A stretch of DNA of 16,396 bases from Thermofilum sp. (GTDB lineage: Archaea; Thermoproteota; Thermoprotei; Thermofilales; Thermofilaceae): contig JAJHRM010000027.1 in assembly GCA_020832965.1 (NCBI GenBank), positions 1 to 16,396 of the forward strand. Direction: 5' to 3'. Each line of letters begins with the position of its first letter. The stretch's first letter is position 1. Below the pieces are notes generated by a model. It saw only the letters and a program-made list of their open reading frames with translations, was not told the DNA's origin and did not search any database. The position numbers and the translations under genes are program-made. This document shows, piece after piece, positions 7,156 to 14,590 of the stretch.

Positions 7156-7217
7156 TTGGATGATGAGCCTTTGGCGGACTCAGGAAGTTGACGAAGAAAA
7201 GGGTTTCACCTGATGCG
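7156..7217 (+). ncRNA. Putative C/D box 2'-O-methylation guide sRNA
   Basis: The elements occur in the right order. Box C is ATGATGA (7160-7166), followed by a 12-nt guide (7167-7178, GCCTTTGGCGGA), a D'-like CTCA (7179-7182), a C'-like TTGACGA (7188-7194), a second guide ending GGGTTTCAC, and box D CTGA (7210-7213). The size of about 58 nt and a TATA box about 25 bases upstream fit archaeal C/D sRNAs, which bind L7Ae, Nop5 and fibrillarin and direct rRNA or tRNA methylation. Weak points are the imperfect D' box, the 15-nt D-side spacer (12 is usual) and no clear terminal stem. The target could not be identified by eye. Confidence 0.5.
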
Positions 7218-7262
7218 TTGAAGCCTGTTGTTCCCAGGAGTTCCCCTTAGAGATTCAATGGC

Positions 7263-7272
7263 AAAGTATATG
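7263..7272 (+). promoter_or_regulatory. TATA box for the aminopropyltransferase gene
   Basis: AAGTATATGT is centred about 25 bases before the TTG at 7292 and 30 bases before the GTG at 7298, giving a leaderless transcript and fixing the start to one of these two codons. Confidence 0.45.
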
Positions 7273-7291
7273 TAAGCTATGCTTTTTACCT

Positions 7292-8152
7292 TTGCATGTG
7301 TCCAGCTTAGATGGTCTGGTGGTGATCGAGCCTGTAAGTGAATACACGAAGCAGATCCTCAGGCTGAAGAGGGTGTATGCTGCCGAGAAAACCCCGTACC
7401 AGGAGATCGTCTTTGCAGAGCTAGAGGGATTTGGGAGGGCTCTCCTGATCGACAGGTTTGTCCAGAGCACGGAGAGGGATGAGCACATTTACCACGAGCT
7501 CCTCGTGCACCCAGCGCTGGCCCTTCACCCGGAGCCTCGGAGGGGGCTAATCGTCGGCGGTGGGGAGGGGGCGACGCTGAGGGAGGTGTTGAAGCACAAC
7601 ACGATCGAGGAGGCTGTCATGGTGGACATAGACGAGAAGGTTGTCGAGTTCTCAAAGAAGTACCTCGAAGTCATGCACAAGGGCAGCTTCTACGATCCCA
7701 GGGCAAAGACCATCATCATGGATGGGCTTGAGTACGTGAGGAGGGCTCCGAGCAGCTACTTCGACGCTGTGATAATGGACCTGACAGACCCCTACGCTGG
7801 ACCCACAGCACTGCCACTCTACAGCCTCGAGGCGTTTCAAGAGATAAAGAGGATACTGAGACCCAACGGGGTGCTAGCAACGCAGGCCGGGTCCAGCTAT
7901 TTCTACCCAAAAGAGTACAGAGAGGTAAAAGAAAACATCGAGAAAAACTTCAGGTATCTAGCAGAGTACTGGACATGGATACCCAGCTTCGCTACGAATG
8001 TCAACTTCATCGTCGCTTCGGACGCGTACGACCTCTATAGCCTCAGCGCAGAGACGTTTGACGAAAGGCTGAGGGCAAGAAAGGTTACCACCAGGTATCT
8101 AAGCGGCAGAAGACTTACAGCTCACCTGAATATGGGCGTGCTCTATGGCTAA
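7292..8152 (+). CDS. speE: Spermidine synthase-family aminopropyltransferase
   Basis: A 286-aa enzyme of the polyamine aminopropyltransferase family, which transfers the aminopropyl group of decarboxylated S-adenosylmethionine to an amine. The nucleotide-binding loop GGGEGATLREVL (from residue 89), the acidic MVDIDEKVV strand, DGLEYV, and the catalytic MDLTDPYAGPTALPLYS segment with D163 are all present; the N-terminal beta domain with the QEIVFAE strand is complete. In crenarchaea relatives act on agmatine, putrescine or spermidine, or make thermospermine; the substrate cannot be told from sequence. The start is TTG 7292 or GTG 7298; an ATG at 7296 is out of frame. The following 230 bases contain only hairpins. 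Confidence 0.92.
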   Translation: MHVSSLDGLVVIEPVSEYTKQILRLKRVYAAEKTPYQEIVFAELEGFGRALLIDRFVQSTERDEHIYHELLVHPALALHPEPRRGLIVGGGEGATLREVLKHNTIEEAVMVDIDEKVVEFSKKYLEVMHKGSFYDPRAKTIIMDGLEYVRRAPSSYFDAVIMDLTDPYAGPTALPLYSLEAFQEIKRILRPNGVLATQAGSSYFYPKEYREVKENIEKNFRYLAEYWTWIPSFATNVNFIVASDAYDLYSLSAETFDERLRARKVTTRYLSGRRLTAHLNMGVLYG

Positions 8153-8169
8153 GAGCACACCAATCCTCC

Positions 8170-8204
8170 AGCCTAGTTAGCAAAACCTTGAAGGATACTA
8201 GGCT
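8170..8204 (+). terminator. 8-bp perfect hairpin downstream of speE
   Basis: AGCCTAGT (8170-8177) pairs perfectly with ACTAGGCT (8197-8204) around a 19-base loop, 18 bases after the speE stop. A second small hairpin, GTGGG/CCCAC, lies at 8228-8241. They may stabilise or end the speE transcript; there is no strong T-run. Confidence 0.3.
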
Positions 8205-8352
8205 AGGCCCTCATTTCCGCTATGTTGGTGGGTCTGCCCACGCGCAAGTCCGCAGAGGCTTAGATGCATATTCATTGCCTGTGCATTAAGGTGTCTTGGC
8301 GCTCTGCGAGCCACCCATCGCTGGGTATTTATTCTCACCACGTGCCCTCATA

Positions 8353-8381
8353 GAAAAACATTGGAGCCTCGCTAGTGAGGT
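8353..8381 (-). terminator. Terminator of the flavoprotein gene
   Basis: On the minus strand CCTC-ACTAGC-GAGG (8380-8367) is followed by a TTTTT run (8358-8354), a few bases after the flavoprotein stop codon at 8386. The rest of the convergent gap (8205-8350) shows nothing recognisable on either strand. Confidence 0.4.
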
Positions 8382-8385
8382 ATAA

Positions 8386-9729
8386 TTAATGCTGCATGGC
8401 AATCTTTATGGCCTGAAGCGCAGCAAGCTGTAACGGGTATGCCAGCGGTGATGCCGTAAGGAGTGGTTGAGTGGCGAAATTCATTTTGACTATGTCATAT
8501 GCGCTGAGTCCTTGCTGTATAACGGCTCCAGCGTAGTTGATCAATTCGCCTACGGGCTCAGGACCCGCTATCTGAACGCCGACAAGCCTGAGATCGCTTT
8601 TCAGGAAGAGTGCCTTGAGTTGTATCTTTCCGCCTCCCGGCAAAGCTGCTGGGTGCCTGTTAACAGCTTCGACCTTTACTGGCAACACATCTAAGCCAAG
8701 GTTTCTCGCCATGAACTCTGTCAAGCCCGCCGCGGCAAGTACTGTGCCCCCGATATACGTTGAGAACACTGGTAAGGCTCCCTCGAACCCTCTGGCTGTT
8801 GCCACTCCTGCTATGTGCATCGCTGCTACCCTACCTTCTGCTACGGCTACGCTTGCAAAGTAGGCTTTTACAGGTTTCCCGGTAAAGAAGTCCCTTTTCT
8901 GCGCTATGTCGCCGACTGCGTAAATATCGGGGTCACTTGACCTCATGAAGGAGTCTACAACAACATGTCCCCACTGGTCCAGTGCGAGACCAGCTTTAGC
9001 AGCAAGATTAGAGTTTGGAGTAACGCCAACTGCGACTAAAACAGCTTCTGCAGACAGAATTTCGCCTGTTGTAAGAACAATCTCCTCTACCTTGTCCTTA
9101 CCCCTAATTTCCTTAACGCTAGCTTTCAGGTGGAATTTTACGCCTTTTTCCTCAAGCTTCCTTCTAGCTATCTCCCCGAACTCCTTGTCGAAGCACAGGG
9201 GCAAGACTTCTTCTAAAACTTCGACAACATGTATCTCTCTTCCTTTAGCCAGGTCGTCTGCAAACTCAAGCCCTGTAAAACTTCCACCCACAATCACAAT
9301 GCGTCTTGCATCTTTGAGCAGTTGGTATGCTTTTACGAGTTGCTCATACTCCTTGCTGATCAGAATTACACCTTCCTTCTCGATTCCTGGGATATTAAGC
9401 TTTATGGGTGAGACTCCGGTAGCAAGGACAAGTTTCTTGTACATGAACTCCCTGCCGCTCGCTGTCTTGACAAGCTTTTTCGACCTATCAATCCCTACAA
9501 CCTCGTCAATAATAAGATCAACACCTGCATTTTTCACTGTAGAGTCAGGTATCTGTATACCTTCAACCGAGCCTACAGTATTTGTGATGTAGGGCACTGC
9601 ACACGGTATTACTTGAAGCTTAGTCCTACGTATTATGAGAACATTGAGGTCTGGACGTAAACTCTTCAGGGCTAATGCAGTTGCAAGGCCGCCAGCTCCT
9701 CCTCCAACAATTATCACATCATAGTTCAT
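8386..9729 (-). CDS. CoA-disulfide reductase/NADH oxidase-type flavoprotein
   Basis: A 447-aa pyridine nucleotide-disulfide oxidoreductase. The FAD-binding GGGAGG begins at residue 9, a redox-active cysteine is at C43 in VIPCAVPYI (the single-Cys position of CoA-disulfide reductases and NADH oxidases), a second dinucleotide-binding motif VIVGGSFTGLEFAD binds NAD(P)H, and YAVGDIA closes the FAD site. The C-terminal dimerisation domain is complete and contains the usual Y-PLQLAALQ segment. Related archaeal enzymes reduce CoA disulfide, polysulfide/S0 or O2 with NAD(P)H; which applies here cannot be decided. ATG at 9729. The minus-strand TATA TTATAAAAAATA (about 9753-9764) predicts a very short leader. 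It is single-gene and convergent with speE. Confidence 0.9.
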   Translation of the reverse strand: MNYDVIIVGGGAGGLATALALKSLRPDLNVLIIRRTKLQVIPCAVPYITNTVGSVEGIQIPDSTVKNAGVDLIIDEVVGIDRSKKLVKTASGREFMYKKLVLATGVSPIKLNIPGIEKEGVILISKEYEQLVKAYQLLKDARRIVIVGGSFTGLEFADDLAKGREIHVVEVLEEVLPLCFDKEFGEIARRKLEEKGVKFHLKASVKEIRGKDKVEEIVLTTGEILSAEAVLVAVGVTPNSNLAAKAGLALDQWGHVVVDSFMRSSDPDIYAVGDIAQKRDFFTGKPVKAYFASVAVAEGRVAAMHIAGVATARGFEGALPVFSTYIGGTVLAAAGLTEFMARNLGLDVLPVKVEAVNRHPAALPGGGKIQLKALFLKSDLRLVGVQIAGPEPVGELINYAGAVIQQGLSAYDIVKMNFATQPLLTASPLAYPLQLAALQAIKIAMQH

Positions 9730-9752
9730 AGCTTTTTCAAGATTTTTGAGCT

Positions 9753-9764
9753 TTATTTTTTATA
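9753..9764 (-). promoter_or_regulatory. TATA box for the flavoprotein gene
   Basis: The minus strand reads TTATAAAAAATA about 25-30 bases before the ATG at 9729. A further palindromic TTTATAAG at 9788-9795 could act in either direction. The remaining 170 bases to the next gene hold no convincing gene. Confidence 0.45.
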
Positions 9765-9970
9765 AGAAACTTTTTTATTATGCTGTGTTTATAAGGAATA
9801 GGCATGGGATGCACCTCGCTATTCTGCTGCACTATCTTTCGCGCTTTCTGGTTTTGCTCATCGAGAGAAGACAGGAGATTACTTAATAGTTTGTGATTTA
9901 CATTAAGGATTGCATAAAGAGAAGTGCGATGAGGGAGATTGGAACCTCTAGGGAGAGGGCTGGGTGATTG

Positions 9971-11095
9971 TTATTTTTCCCTGTCCAGCATACTAAGATG
10001 TTGAATTGACCTGGCTAAGTAGATGATTGCTGTGATCGATGCATGCACAATGCTCAGGAAGAGTCCGCTTAATGGATTTCCAAGTATTGAAGACACGAGA
10101 AAATAAATTACGTAGAAATTTCTCCTACCATCTATAACTGCAAATTTTCGGTCGAAGGCAGAGTACGTCTTGAGACTCCTGCCCGTGATAAGTGTGAACT
10201 GGTTGTAGACATGCCTAATGAAGCTGTCTATAACGAGGAAAATTATTCCCATAATTAGTGCTTGTACTCCGTAGCCGTGAGCTCCCAACCCCACAGCAAG
10301 TGCAGCGTAGACTGATTGTTCCCATAAGGCATCCAGTGAATGCTCTATGTGCCCAAGCCTCGTCAGGCGGCCTCGGACTCTTGCCAGCTTTCCATCTACC
10401 CCGTCGAGTATTCCTGCAATGTAGGCTACAACGCTTCCGAAAATAAAGTGACCCTTTAAAAACAGGTAAATCACGGCCAGGGCTAATAGATTGACAAGCA
10501 TTGTAATTCTATTCGGAGTTATCCAGAGGTTCCCTCCGATACTTTTCACGATCAAGTTCTCGACGTGTGCATTCAGCATAGAAGTCAAGTGAATGCCCTT
10601 CTGAGACCACTTCACTAAAGCTGCTTTAGATGCTTTTAGGTCCCCAGCGTACACACAGGCAGGTCTATGCCTGGGTTCAACAAGAGAATCGAGGTCAACG
10701 GCTATAGGCTCGGATTTCACAACTTTTTGTAGGACGGTCGTCTGTTTACATGTACCCTTCGTATAACTGCCTTGAATAAATGATCTAACAGCGTCGGGGT
10801 GTACCAGATAATCCGCCGAAATTATGAGTGCTCCCTCAGTTGTTTTGAATCGTAGATCGTCTATGCTATTTACCTCTACATTTGCTTCTCCTATTTTCTC
10901 TAAGTAGTCCCTGGTTTGTAAAACAGCTTCTTTAGGGGTGAAAACTTGAATTTCTCTTATGCCCTGCGCCCTGAGAGTTTGGATCCATCTTTCAACTGTT
11001 GCCGTGCCAAAGTGCGAAAGGAGGGCTACAGGCACCTTCACACCTTCATTTGCTATGTAGTCCCGAAAAATTAACAGGGCCTTACCGAGATTCAT
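9971..11095 (-). CDS. Degenerate nucleotidyltransferase/CDP-alcohol phosphotransferase fusion (DIPPS-like)
   Basis: A 374-aa protein with a soluble N-terminal half (about 1-180) that looks like a nucleotidyltransferase fold but has no GGxGxR loop, and a membrane half containing the CDP-alcohol phosphotransferase signature. The first part of the signature is intact (D231-x2-D234-G-x2-A-R239); the second is altered. His252 occupies the third Asp position by strict spacing, while Glu251 and Asp255 keep the D-x3-D pattern if shifted by one residue. Four or more transmembrane helices follow. The architecture matches inositol-1-phosphate cytidylyltransferase/di-myo-inositol phosphate phosphate synthase fusions. 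The ATG at 11095 overlaps the upstream gene by 14 bases; the longer frame to 11176 would overlap by 95. Confidence 0.75.
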   Translation of the reverse strand: MNLGKALLIFRDYIANEGVKVPVALLSHFGTATVERWIQTLRAQGIREIQVFTPKEAVLQTRDYLEKIGEANVEVNSIDDLRFKTTEGALIISADYLVHPDAVRSFIQGSYTKGTCKQTTVLQKVVKSEPIAVDLDSLVEPRHRPACVYAGDLKASKAALVKWSQKGIHLTSMLNAHVENLIVKSIGGNLWITPNRITMLVNLLALAVIYLFLKGHFIFGSVVAYIAGILDGVDGKLARVRGRLTRLGHIEHSLDALWEQSVYAALAVGLGAHGYGVQALIMGIIFLVIDSFIRHVYNQFTLITGRSLKTYSAFDRKFAVIDGRRNFYVIYFLVSSILGNPLSGLFLSIVHASITAIIYLARSIQHLSMLDREK

Positions 11096-12941
11096 GTTCA
11101 AGGGCACCCTCGATTCTTTTAATGATTTCGGAGAAAAATTCCCCGAAAGCCTTGTAGATAACCCTCGAGAGATCATACATGAAGAACACTAGGAAGATTA
11201 GCAGGATTAGAGAGACTATCAACTCTAGCATTTGTCCTACGGCAGGCAATGTCCTCAGCAAGGACGGGACGTAGAGAAGAGCAAGAAGGGTTACTCCAAG
11301 GTATAAGAGGTCGAGCCCTATGTGCTTAGCTACACTTTCCGTTATGCCGAAGACACTCGTCATCTTTACCGCTAACGCGTCTACTAGCACCCTTACTCCG
11401 TCCAGGACGTAGTAGCCATAGTATACGATTGCGAGTAGCGTGATAGCTGATACGGCTGTGCTCACGTCGATGCTTAGCAACCCAGTTTGTAGCAACGTAA
11501 ATCTGCCGAAATGGGAATTAACGTACGACAAAACAATCAAGGCTAAAATTAGCTTGAACCCCTTACTCCCCGCCCTCTCAAGTTTCCGCGCGGCAAGGCT
11601 CCTTCTTTCAGCGATTTTCGGGAACTCTTCCGTTAACTCTGTAGGCTTGGCGGCCCCAATACTAGTTCCAGCTGAAAACATGACGGCGAGGCCTGAGGCA
11701 ATCCAATATGCCAGTGCTAGGATTTGCTGGTTAATCATTACGAGCAACAGTGCCAAGAAGTACTTTAGAGCGGGATCAGCGAGGAAAGTTAACGCAGCCG
11801 GCTTCAATTCTTCACGCTCATAAATAATTGTAAGCATAGAACTAGTTGCTCCCAAGACCGCTACAAGGTAAACGACGTTTGCGCTTATTTCCCCAAGACT
11901 AGCGACTAGGAAGTACAGCATACTCGTCTCAGCGAGTACTCGGCTAATTAAAGCTACGTTATAGGTTGGAAAAAGATCTTGAAAAGAGACTAACACGTCG
12001 ATGAAGTCTGTAAGAAAGATTAGAACATACACATATGCCGCTAGATACATGTGGGATGTCTTGAGGGCGTCCAAAAATAGTAGAGAGACGAGGGAAAACA
12101 TTGCAAGTATATACAAAGACAAAAGTATGACTCTAGAGGCGTTGTTTCTTCCCAGCCTGCCGGCAAGGTAGCCTGTTAAAGGCCTTACGAGTATTTTGGT
12201 TGCCAGACTGGCGGTCTTTCTCCCATAGTCACGTAGGTTTATTTGCCTGTAAATTTTCCTGGCATAAAGCAAGTCGCTAGGCGTATCGATGTCCTTCCAT
12301 AGAAAGCCAGTAACATCTACGTAGTCAACTTCTCCATCCTTCGCAGCTCTGTCAAGAGCTTCACCTATTGCTGCATTGGGCCCTCTCTCAGCGATCACCT
12401 CCTCGATGTAGCGGCGTGCATTTTCCCGTACGATAATCAAGCCAGTATCTATTCCATACCTTGACTCTATGCTTTTGCCTACTTCCACGACTCTTTCCCC
12501 CTGTAACTTTACCTTTAAGCCCTCTTTTACCTCTGAAAGCGAGGGTTTCCTATCAAGACAAATCGTAAAAGCCTTGTTTGAAAAATGAGAGAGCAATTTT
12601 TTCAGCATTCCGTACTCAAATACATGATCAGACATCGCTACAAGGAAAGGAGGATCAACGTGTTTAAACGCTGTGTGAACCGTGTAGAGATTTCCAAACT
12701 CCTCAGCATCGACGCTTAGAATTACCGCTTTGTTTCCAAGCTTCTGCTTAAAAAGAGTTATGTACTCTCTCCTTGTCACCAAGTATACTGGGTTTAAGTT
12801 TGCTCGCGTAAACCTCTTTAGAATAAAGTCAAGGATTGCTACTCCAGGCTCAAGCTCCATGAGAGATTTGGGCCTCTCTGAGGAGTAGGGTTGGAGCCTG
12901 CTTGCAACGCCACCGGCAACAATAACCACGGGAAAAGTCAT
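11082..12941 (-). CDS. Nucleotidyltransferase (IPCT-like) fused to a degenerate CDP-alcohol phosphotransferase-like membrane region
   Basis: A 619-aa membrane protein. Residues 1-240 form a sugar/alcohol-phosphate nucleotidyltransferase: AGGVASRLQPYSSERPKSL at 9-27 (Ala replaces the last Gly of GGxG), metal-binding D105 in SDHVFE, and WKDIDTPSDL near 220, the same layout as inositol-1-phosphate cytidylyltransferase. Next comes a membrane region that aligns in position with a CDP-alcohol phosphotransferase but reads DFIDVLVSFQ where DGxxDGxxAR is needed, so it looks catalytically dead. A C-terminal block of about five helices (about 450-600) ends in a basic amphipathic tail and is of unknown family. 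First gene of a two-gene operon; probable role is making a CDP-alcohol for a polar lipid head group or osmolyte. Confidence 0.78.
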   Translation of the reverse strand: MTFPVVIVAGGVASRLQPYSSERPKSLMELEPGVAILDFILKRFTRANLNPVYLVTRREYITLFKQKLGNKAVILSVDAEEFGNLYTVHTAFKHVDPPFLVAMSDHVFEYGMLKKLLSHFSNKAFTICLDRKPSLSEVKEGLKVKLQGERVVEVGKSIESRYGIDTGLIIVRENARRYIEEVIAERGPNAAIGEALDRAAKDGEVDYVDVTGFLWKDIDTPSDLLYARKIYRQINLRDYGRKTASLATKILVRPLTGYLAGRLGRNNASRVILLSLYILAMFSLVSLLFLDALKTSHMYLAAYVYVLIFLTDFIDVLVSFQDLFPTYNVALISRVLAETSMLYFLVASLGEISANVVYLVAVLGATSSMLTIIYEREELKPAALTFLADPALKYFLALLLVMINQQILALAYWIASGLAVMFSAGTSIGAAKPTELTEEFPKIAERRSLAARKLERAGSKGFKLILALIVLSYVNSHFGRFTLLQTGLLSIDVSTAVSAITLLAIVYYGYYVLDGVRVLVDALAVKMTSVFGITESVAKHIGLDLLYLGVTLLALLYVPSLLRTLPAVGQMLELIVSLILLIFLVFFMYDLSRVIYKAFGEFFSEIIKRIEGALEHESR

Positions 12942-12943
12942 TT

Positions 12944-12959
12944 TTTCACAAAGGTGAAA
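12944..12959. promoter_or_regulatory. Perfect inverted repeat upstream of the membrane operon (possible operator)
   Basis: TTTCAC-AAAG-GTGAAA is a perfect 6-4-6 dyad three bases upstream of the ATG of the 619-aa gene, within the 106-bp gap it shares with the divergent PadR-type gene. It is well placed to be a binding site for that regulator; an RNA hairpin is the alternative. Confidence 0.4.
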
Positions 12960-13010
12960 TAATGAGATGCCACTAAAATAAGTATCGTGGAGAAGTATGG
13001 AGTCGGCGGG

Positions 13011-13021
13011 TTGATATTTAA
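13011..13021 (+). promoter_or_regulatory. TATA box for the PadR-type gene
   Basis: TGATATTTAAT lies about 30 bases before the ATG at 13048. Confidence 0.45.
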
Positions 13022-13047
13022 TAGTGGCAATTTGTTGAGGCAGTATT

Positions 13048-13383
13048 ATGTATGGAAGTCGATCTATGAAGCCTCTTGAGAGGCTGAAGAGGAAAACTGG
13101 TGTTGAGAATTTATGGCTTTACGTCTTAGCTGAGCTATCTAGAGGTGAGGATTACCCCTACTCCCTGATGAAGAGGATTAGGGAGGACTTCGGCGTTGAA
13201 GCTGGCAAGGTGATCTTCTATGTCGTTACTCAGAAGCTGGAGGCAGAGGGCTTTATCGAGAGCCGCTATAGGGAGAGGAGAAAGTACTATAAAGCTACAG
13301 AGAGGGGTAAGGAGATACTGAGGGAGGGTATAGCCTACTTAAGTGCCCTCTCCGAGAAACTAGCACGTATCTCTGGTGTATAG
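13048..13383 (+). CDS. PadR-family winged helix-turn-helix regulator
   Basis: A 111-aa winged-helix protein of the PadR family: residues near 22-60 (LWLYVLAELSRGEDYPYSLM followed by KRIREDFGV) form the opening helices, VIFYVVTQKLEAEGFIES is the recognition helix and start of the wing, and YYKATERGKEIL is the typical exit. The short C-terminal helix should dimerise. ATG at 13048; an alternative ATG lies at 13066. It is divergent from the 619-aa/374-aa membrane operon across a 106-bp gap with a perfect dyad, so control of that operon, of itself, or of both is the simplest guess. The ligand is unknown. Confidence 0.85.
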   Translation: MYGSRSMKPLERLKRKTGVENLWLYVLAELSRGEDYPYSLMKRIREDFGVEAGKVIFYVVTQKLEAEGFIESRYRERRKYYKATERGKEILREGIAYLSALSEKLARISGV

Positions 13384-13405
13384 TGTAGTTTTCAGCCGGA
13401 TTGGT

Positions 13406-13417
13406 TAGCGCGCGCTA
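13406..13417. repeat. GCGCGC palindrome (TAGCGCGCGCTA)
   Basis: A perfect 12-bp palindrome just after the PadR-type gene. It is one of a family of GCGCGC-centred sites in this window, all in intergenic or broken-gene DNA. The rest of the gap to 13594 holds a 15-base sequence shared with 15787-15801 and another GCGCGC at 13504. Confidence 0.6.
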
Positions 13418-13594
13418 GTGTAGATTGCTGCTTTTTGTTGCTTTCTATGTAGCCCAATTCTGCTCGTGCCTCTTCTAGGCTTTAGCCGTAGCTAAGGACC
13501 TCTGCGCGCTTAACATCAAGCTACTTGGTCTTTGAATAAATGAGGCAATTTTTGAACCAAAAAGTTTTTAGATTTAACCTCTTTCAATATCTAC

Positions 13595-14041
13595 GTGAGT
13601 GGCCCCAGCAACTTATTTATAAATGCGTACATGTATGCCGTCAATAAAGCGGCTTATAAGGTTATGGGAAAAGCGGGAATTATGATCTCTAGACTAGCTA
13701 CGGACGACTTGCTACACTTCTTGAGGGAGAAGGGTGTTTTAGGCGATAAGCCCTCTCTAGAGGACGTTGAGAAGCTATTTACAGAGGACCTAGCTATAGC
13801 CGAGAAGCTGGAAATCGAGGAAGACGACTATGGCATGAGGATAACTCTTAGGGGCCTGAGGGTATCGGACTTTCTCAGAAAGATCCAGGAGGAAAGGTTT
13901 GAGCCTGTAGCTTGCCCTCTTGCAGGGGTCATCCTTCGGGTGTGCGAAATGCATGCTGGCTGCAGACTTACGCTTAGAGGATTCGACGTATTAGATCCCA
14001 CAACTGTTAGCTTCAGATGCTCAAAGGTGAAACAAGCCTGA
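13595..14041 (+). CDS. Small cytosolic protein, possibly V4R-like ligand-binding domain
   Basis: A 148-aa protein starting at GTG 13595, with a GATTTAACC box about 20 bases upstream. The order of elements, a helical start (AVNKAAYKVMGKAGI), an LEDVEKLF helix, a MRITLRG strand, then ACPLAGVILRVCEMHAGC and a final FRC, resembles V4R/hydrocarbon-binding domains, in which a conserved CP-x-G helix and late cysteines line a small-molecule pocket. Four cysteines near residues 109, 116, 122 and 141 could bind metal. The family assignment is tentative; no catalytic motif is visible. It follows the PadR-type regulator but has its own promoter. Confidence 0.65.
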   Translation: MSGPSNLFINAYMYAVNKAAYKVMGKAGIMISRLATDDLLHFLREKGVLGDKPSLEDVEKLFTEDLAIAEKLEIEEDDYGMRITLRGLRVSDFLRKIQEERFEPVACPLAGVILRVCEMHAGCRLTLRGFDVLDPTTVSFRCSKVKQA

Positions 14042-14062
14042 GAGGGGGAGAGGCAGGTCGCA

Positions 14063-14370
14063 TTACAGGTTTTTTCTAACCTCGACTGAGTCTATGCTCC
14101 GGACTGAGCAGCCAGTCTCCTCTAGGTGTTTAAGGACCTTGTTTATGCTCAAATAACTTTCTTCTACTACTAGTTTGACTGTTTCTGTTTTTCACGTCAA
14201 CCTCTATGACGCCGCGCGCTAATTTCTCTCCTCATCTCAGTATACTCTACGAGCATTGCACTTGTTAGACCTGAAGTAGCCATCCCCATGCCAATGACAA
14301 TGCCCGAAGCAGGGAGAATCGATGGATTTCTCCCTCCAATGAAGAAGTAGTCCACAGCGAACCCGAGCAC
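14063..14370 (-). pseudogene. Frameshifted small membrane protein gene
   Basis: A GTG at 14370, 25 bases after a CATTAAATCT TATA box, opens a 57-codon frame with a membrane-protein look (SGIVIGMGMATSGLTSAMLV, then EYTEMRREIS) ending at a TGA at 14197-14199. A second frame then reads ETVKLVVEESYLSINKVLKH and on to a stop at 14063, but has no start. Between them the third frame gives GVIEVDVK. Two small indels, one at the GCGCGCGG run (about 14209-14219) and one at an AAAAA run (about 14190), would join all three. It is therefore most likely one broken gene. The EYTEMRRE helix faintly recalls VIT/CCC1 transporters; the family is not established. Confidence 0.45.
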
Positions 14371-14411
14371 TGTTGATACTCCATGCGAAAAGATTTAATG
14401 CAAAGTATCGC

Positions 14412-14423
14412 CTAGCGCGCTAG
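14412..14423. repeat. GCGCGC palindrome (CTAGCGCGCTAG)
   Basis: A perfect 12-bp palindrome followed by TATTGG. It sits at the 5' edge of a degenerate gene remnant and pairs with a near-identical copy at 14591. Confidence 0.65.
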
Positions 14424-14575
14424 TATTGGATAGTAAGCACAGCAGGGGTGAAGAATATATGGTCAAAGCAGAGGTATATTGTAGAATAGATGCTCCAATG
14501 GAGTTACACATGGCTTCAAGGAGCGAATTCGAGAGATAGTACAAAAGTTCATTGATAAAAAGACATCATTAAGTT
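14420..14575 (+). pseudogene. Probable 3' remnant of a nucleotidyltransferase-type antitoxin gene
   Basis: The frame starting at 14420 reads RGEEYMVKAEVYCRIDAPME and continues LHMASRSEFER before TAG at 14537; the next codons give YK, and after a one-base shift FIDKK. Restored, this is MELHMASRSEFERWYKxFIDKK, which matches the C-terminal part (ELH...EEFERWYxxFID) of archaeal MNT-type nucleotidyltransferases as I remember them. TAG would be a mutated TGG. The N-terminal GSxxRG half is absent. There is no start signal, so it is not expected to be expressed. The GCGCGC palindromes on both sides suggest a rearranged segment. Confidence 0.38.
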
Positions 14576-14590
14576 CTCACCTTAACCTGC

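Noticed and set aside
8945..9592. 215-codon plus-strand frame opposite the flavoprotein gene
   Set aside because: Antisense shadow of a gene with complete FAD, NAD(P)H and Cys motifs; composition is low-complexity Ser/Thr.
9809..9886. Short plus-strand ORF MHLAILLHYLSRFLVLLIER and on to a stop, near a TTTATAAG box
   Set aside because: It is only 25 codons, and the TATA box is so close (about 20 bases) that transcription would start inside it; no ribosome binding site. Chance frame most likely.
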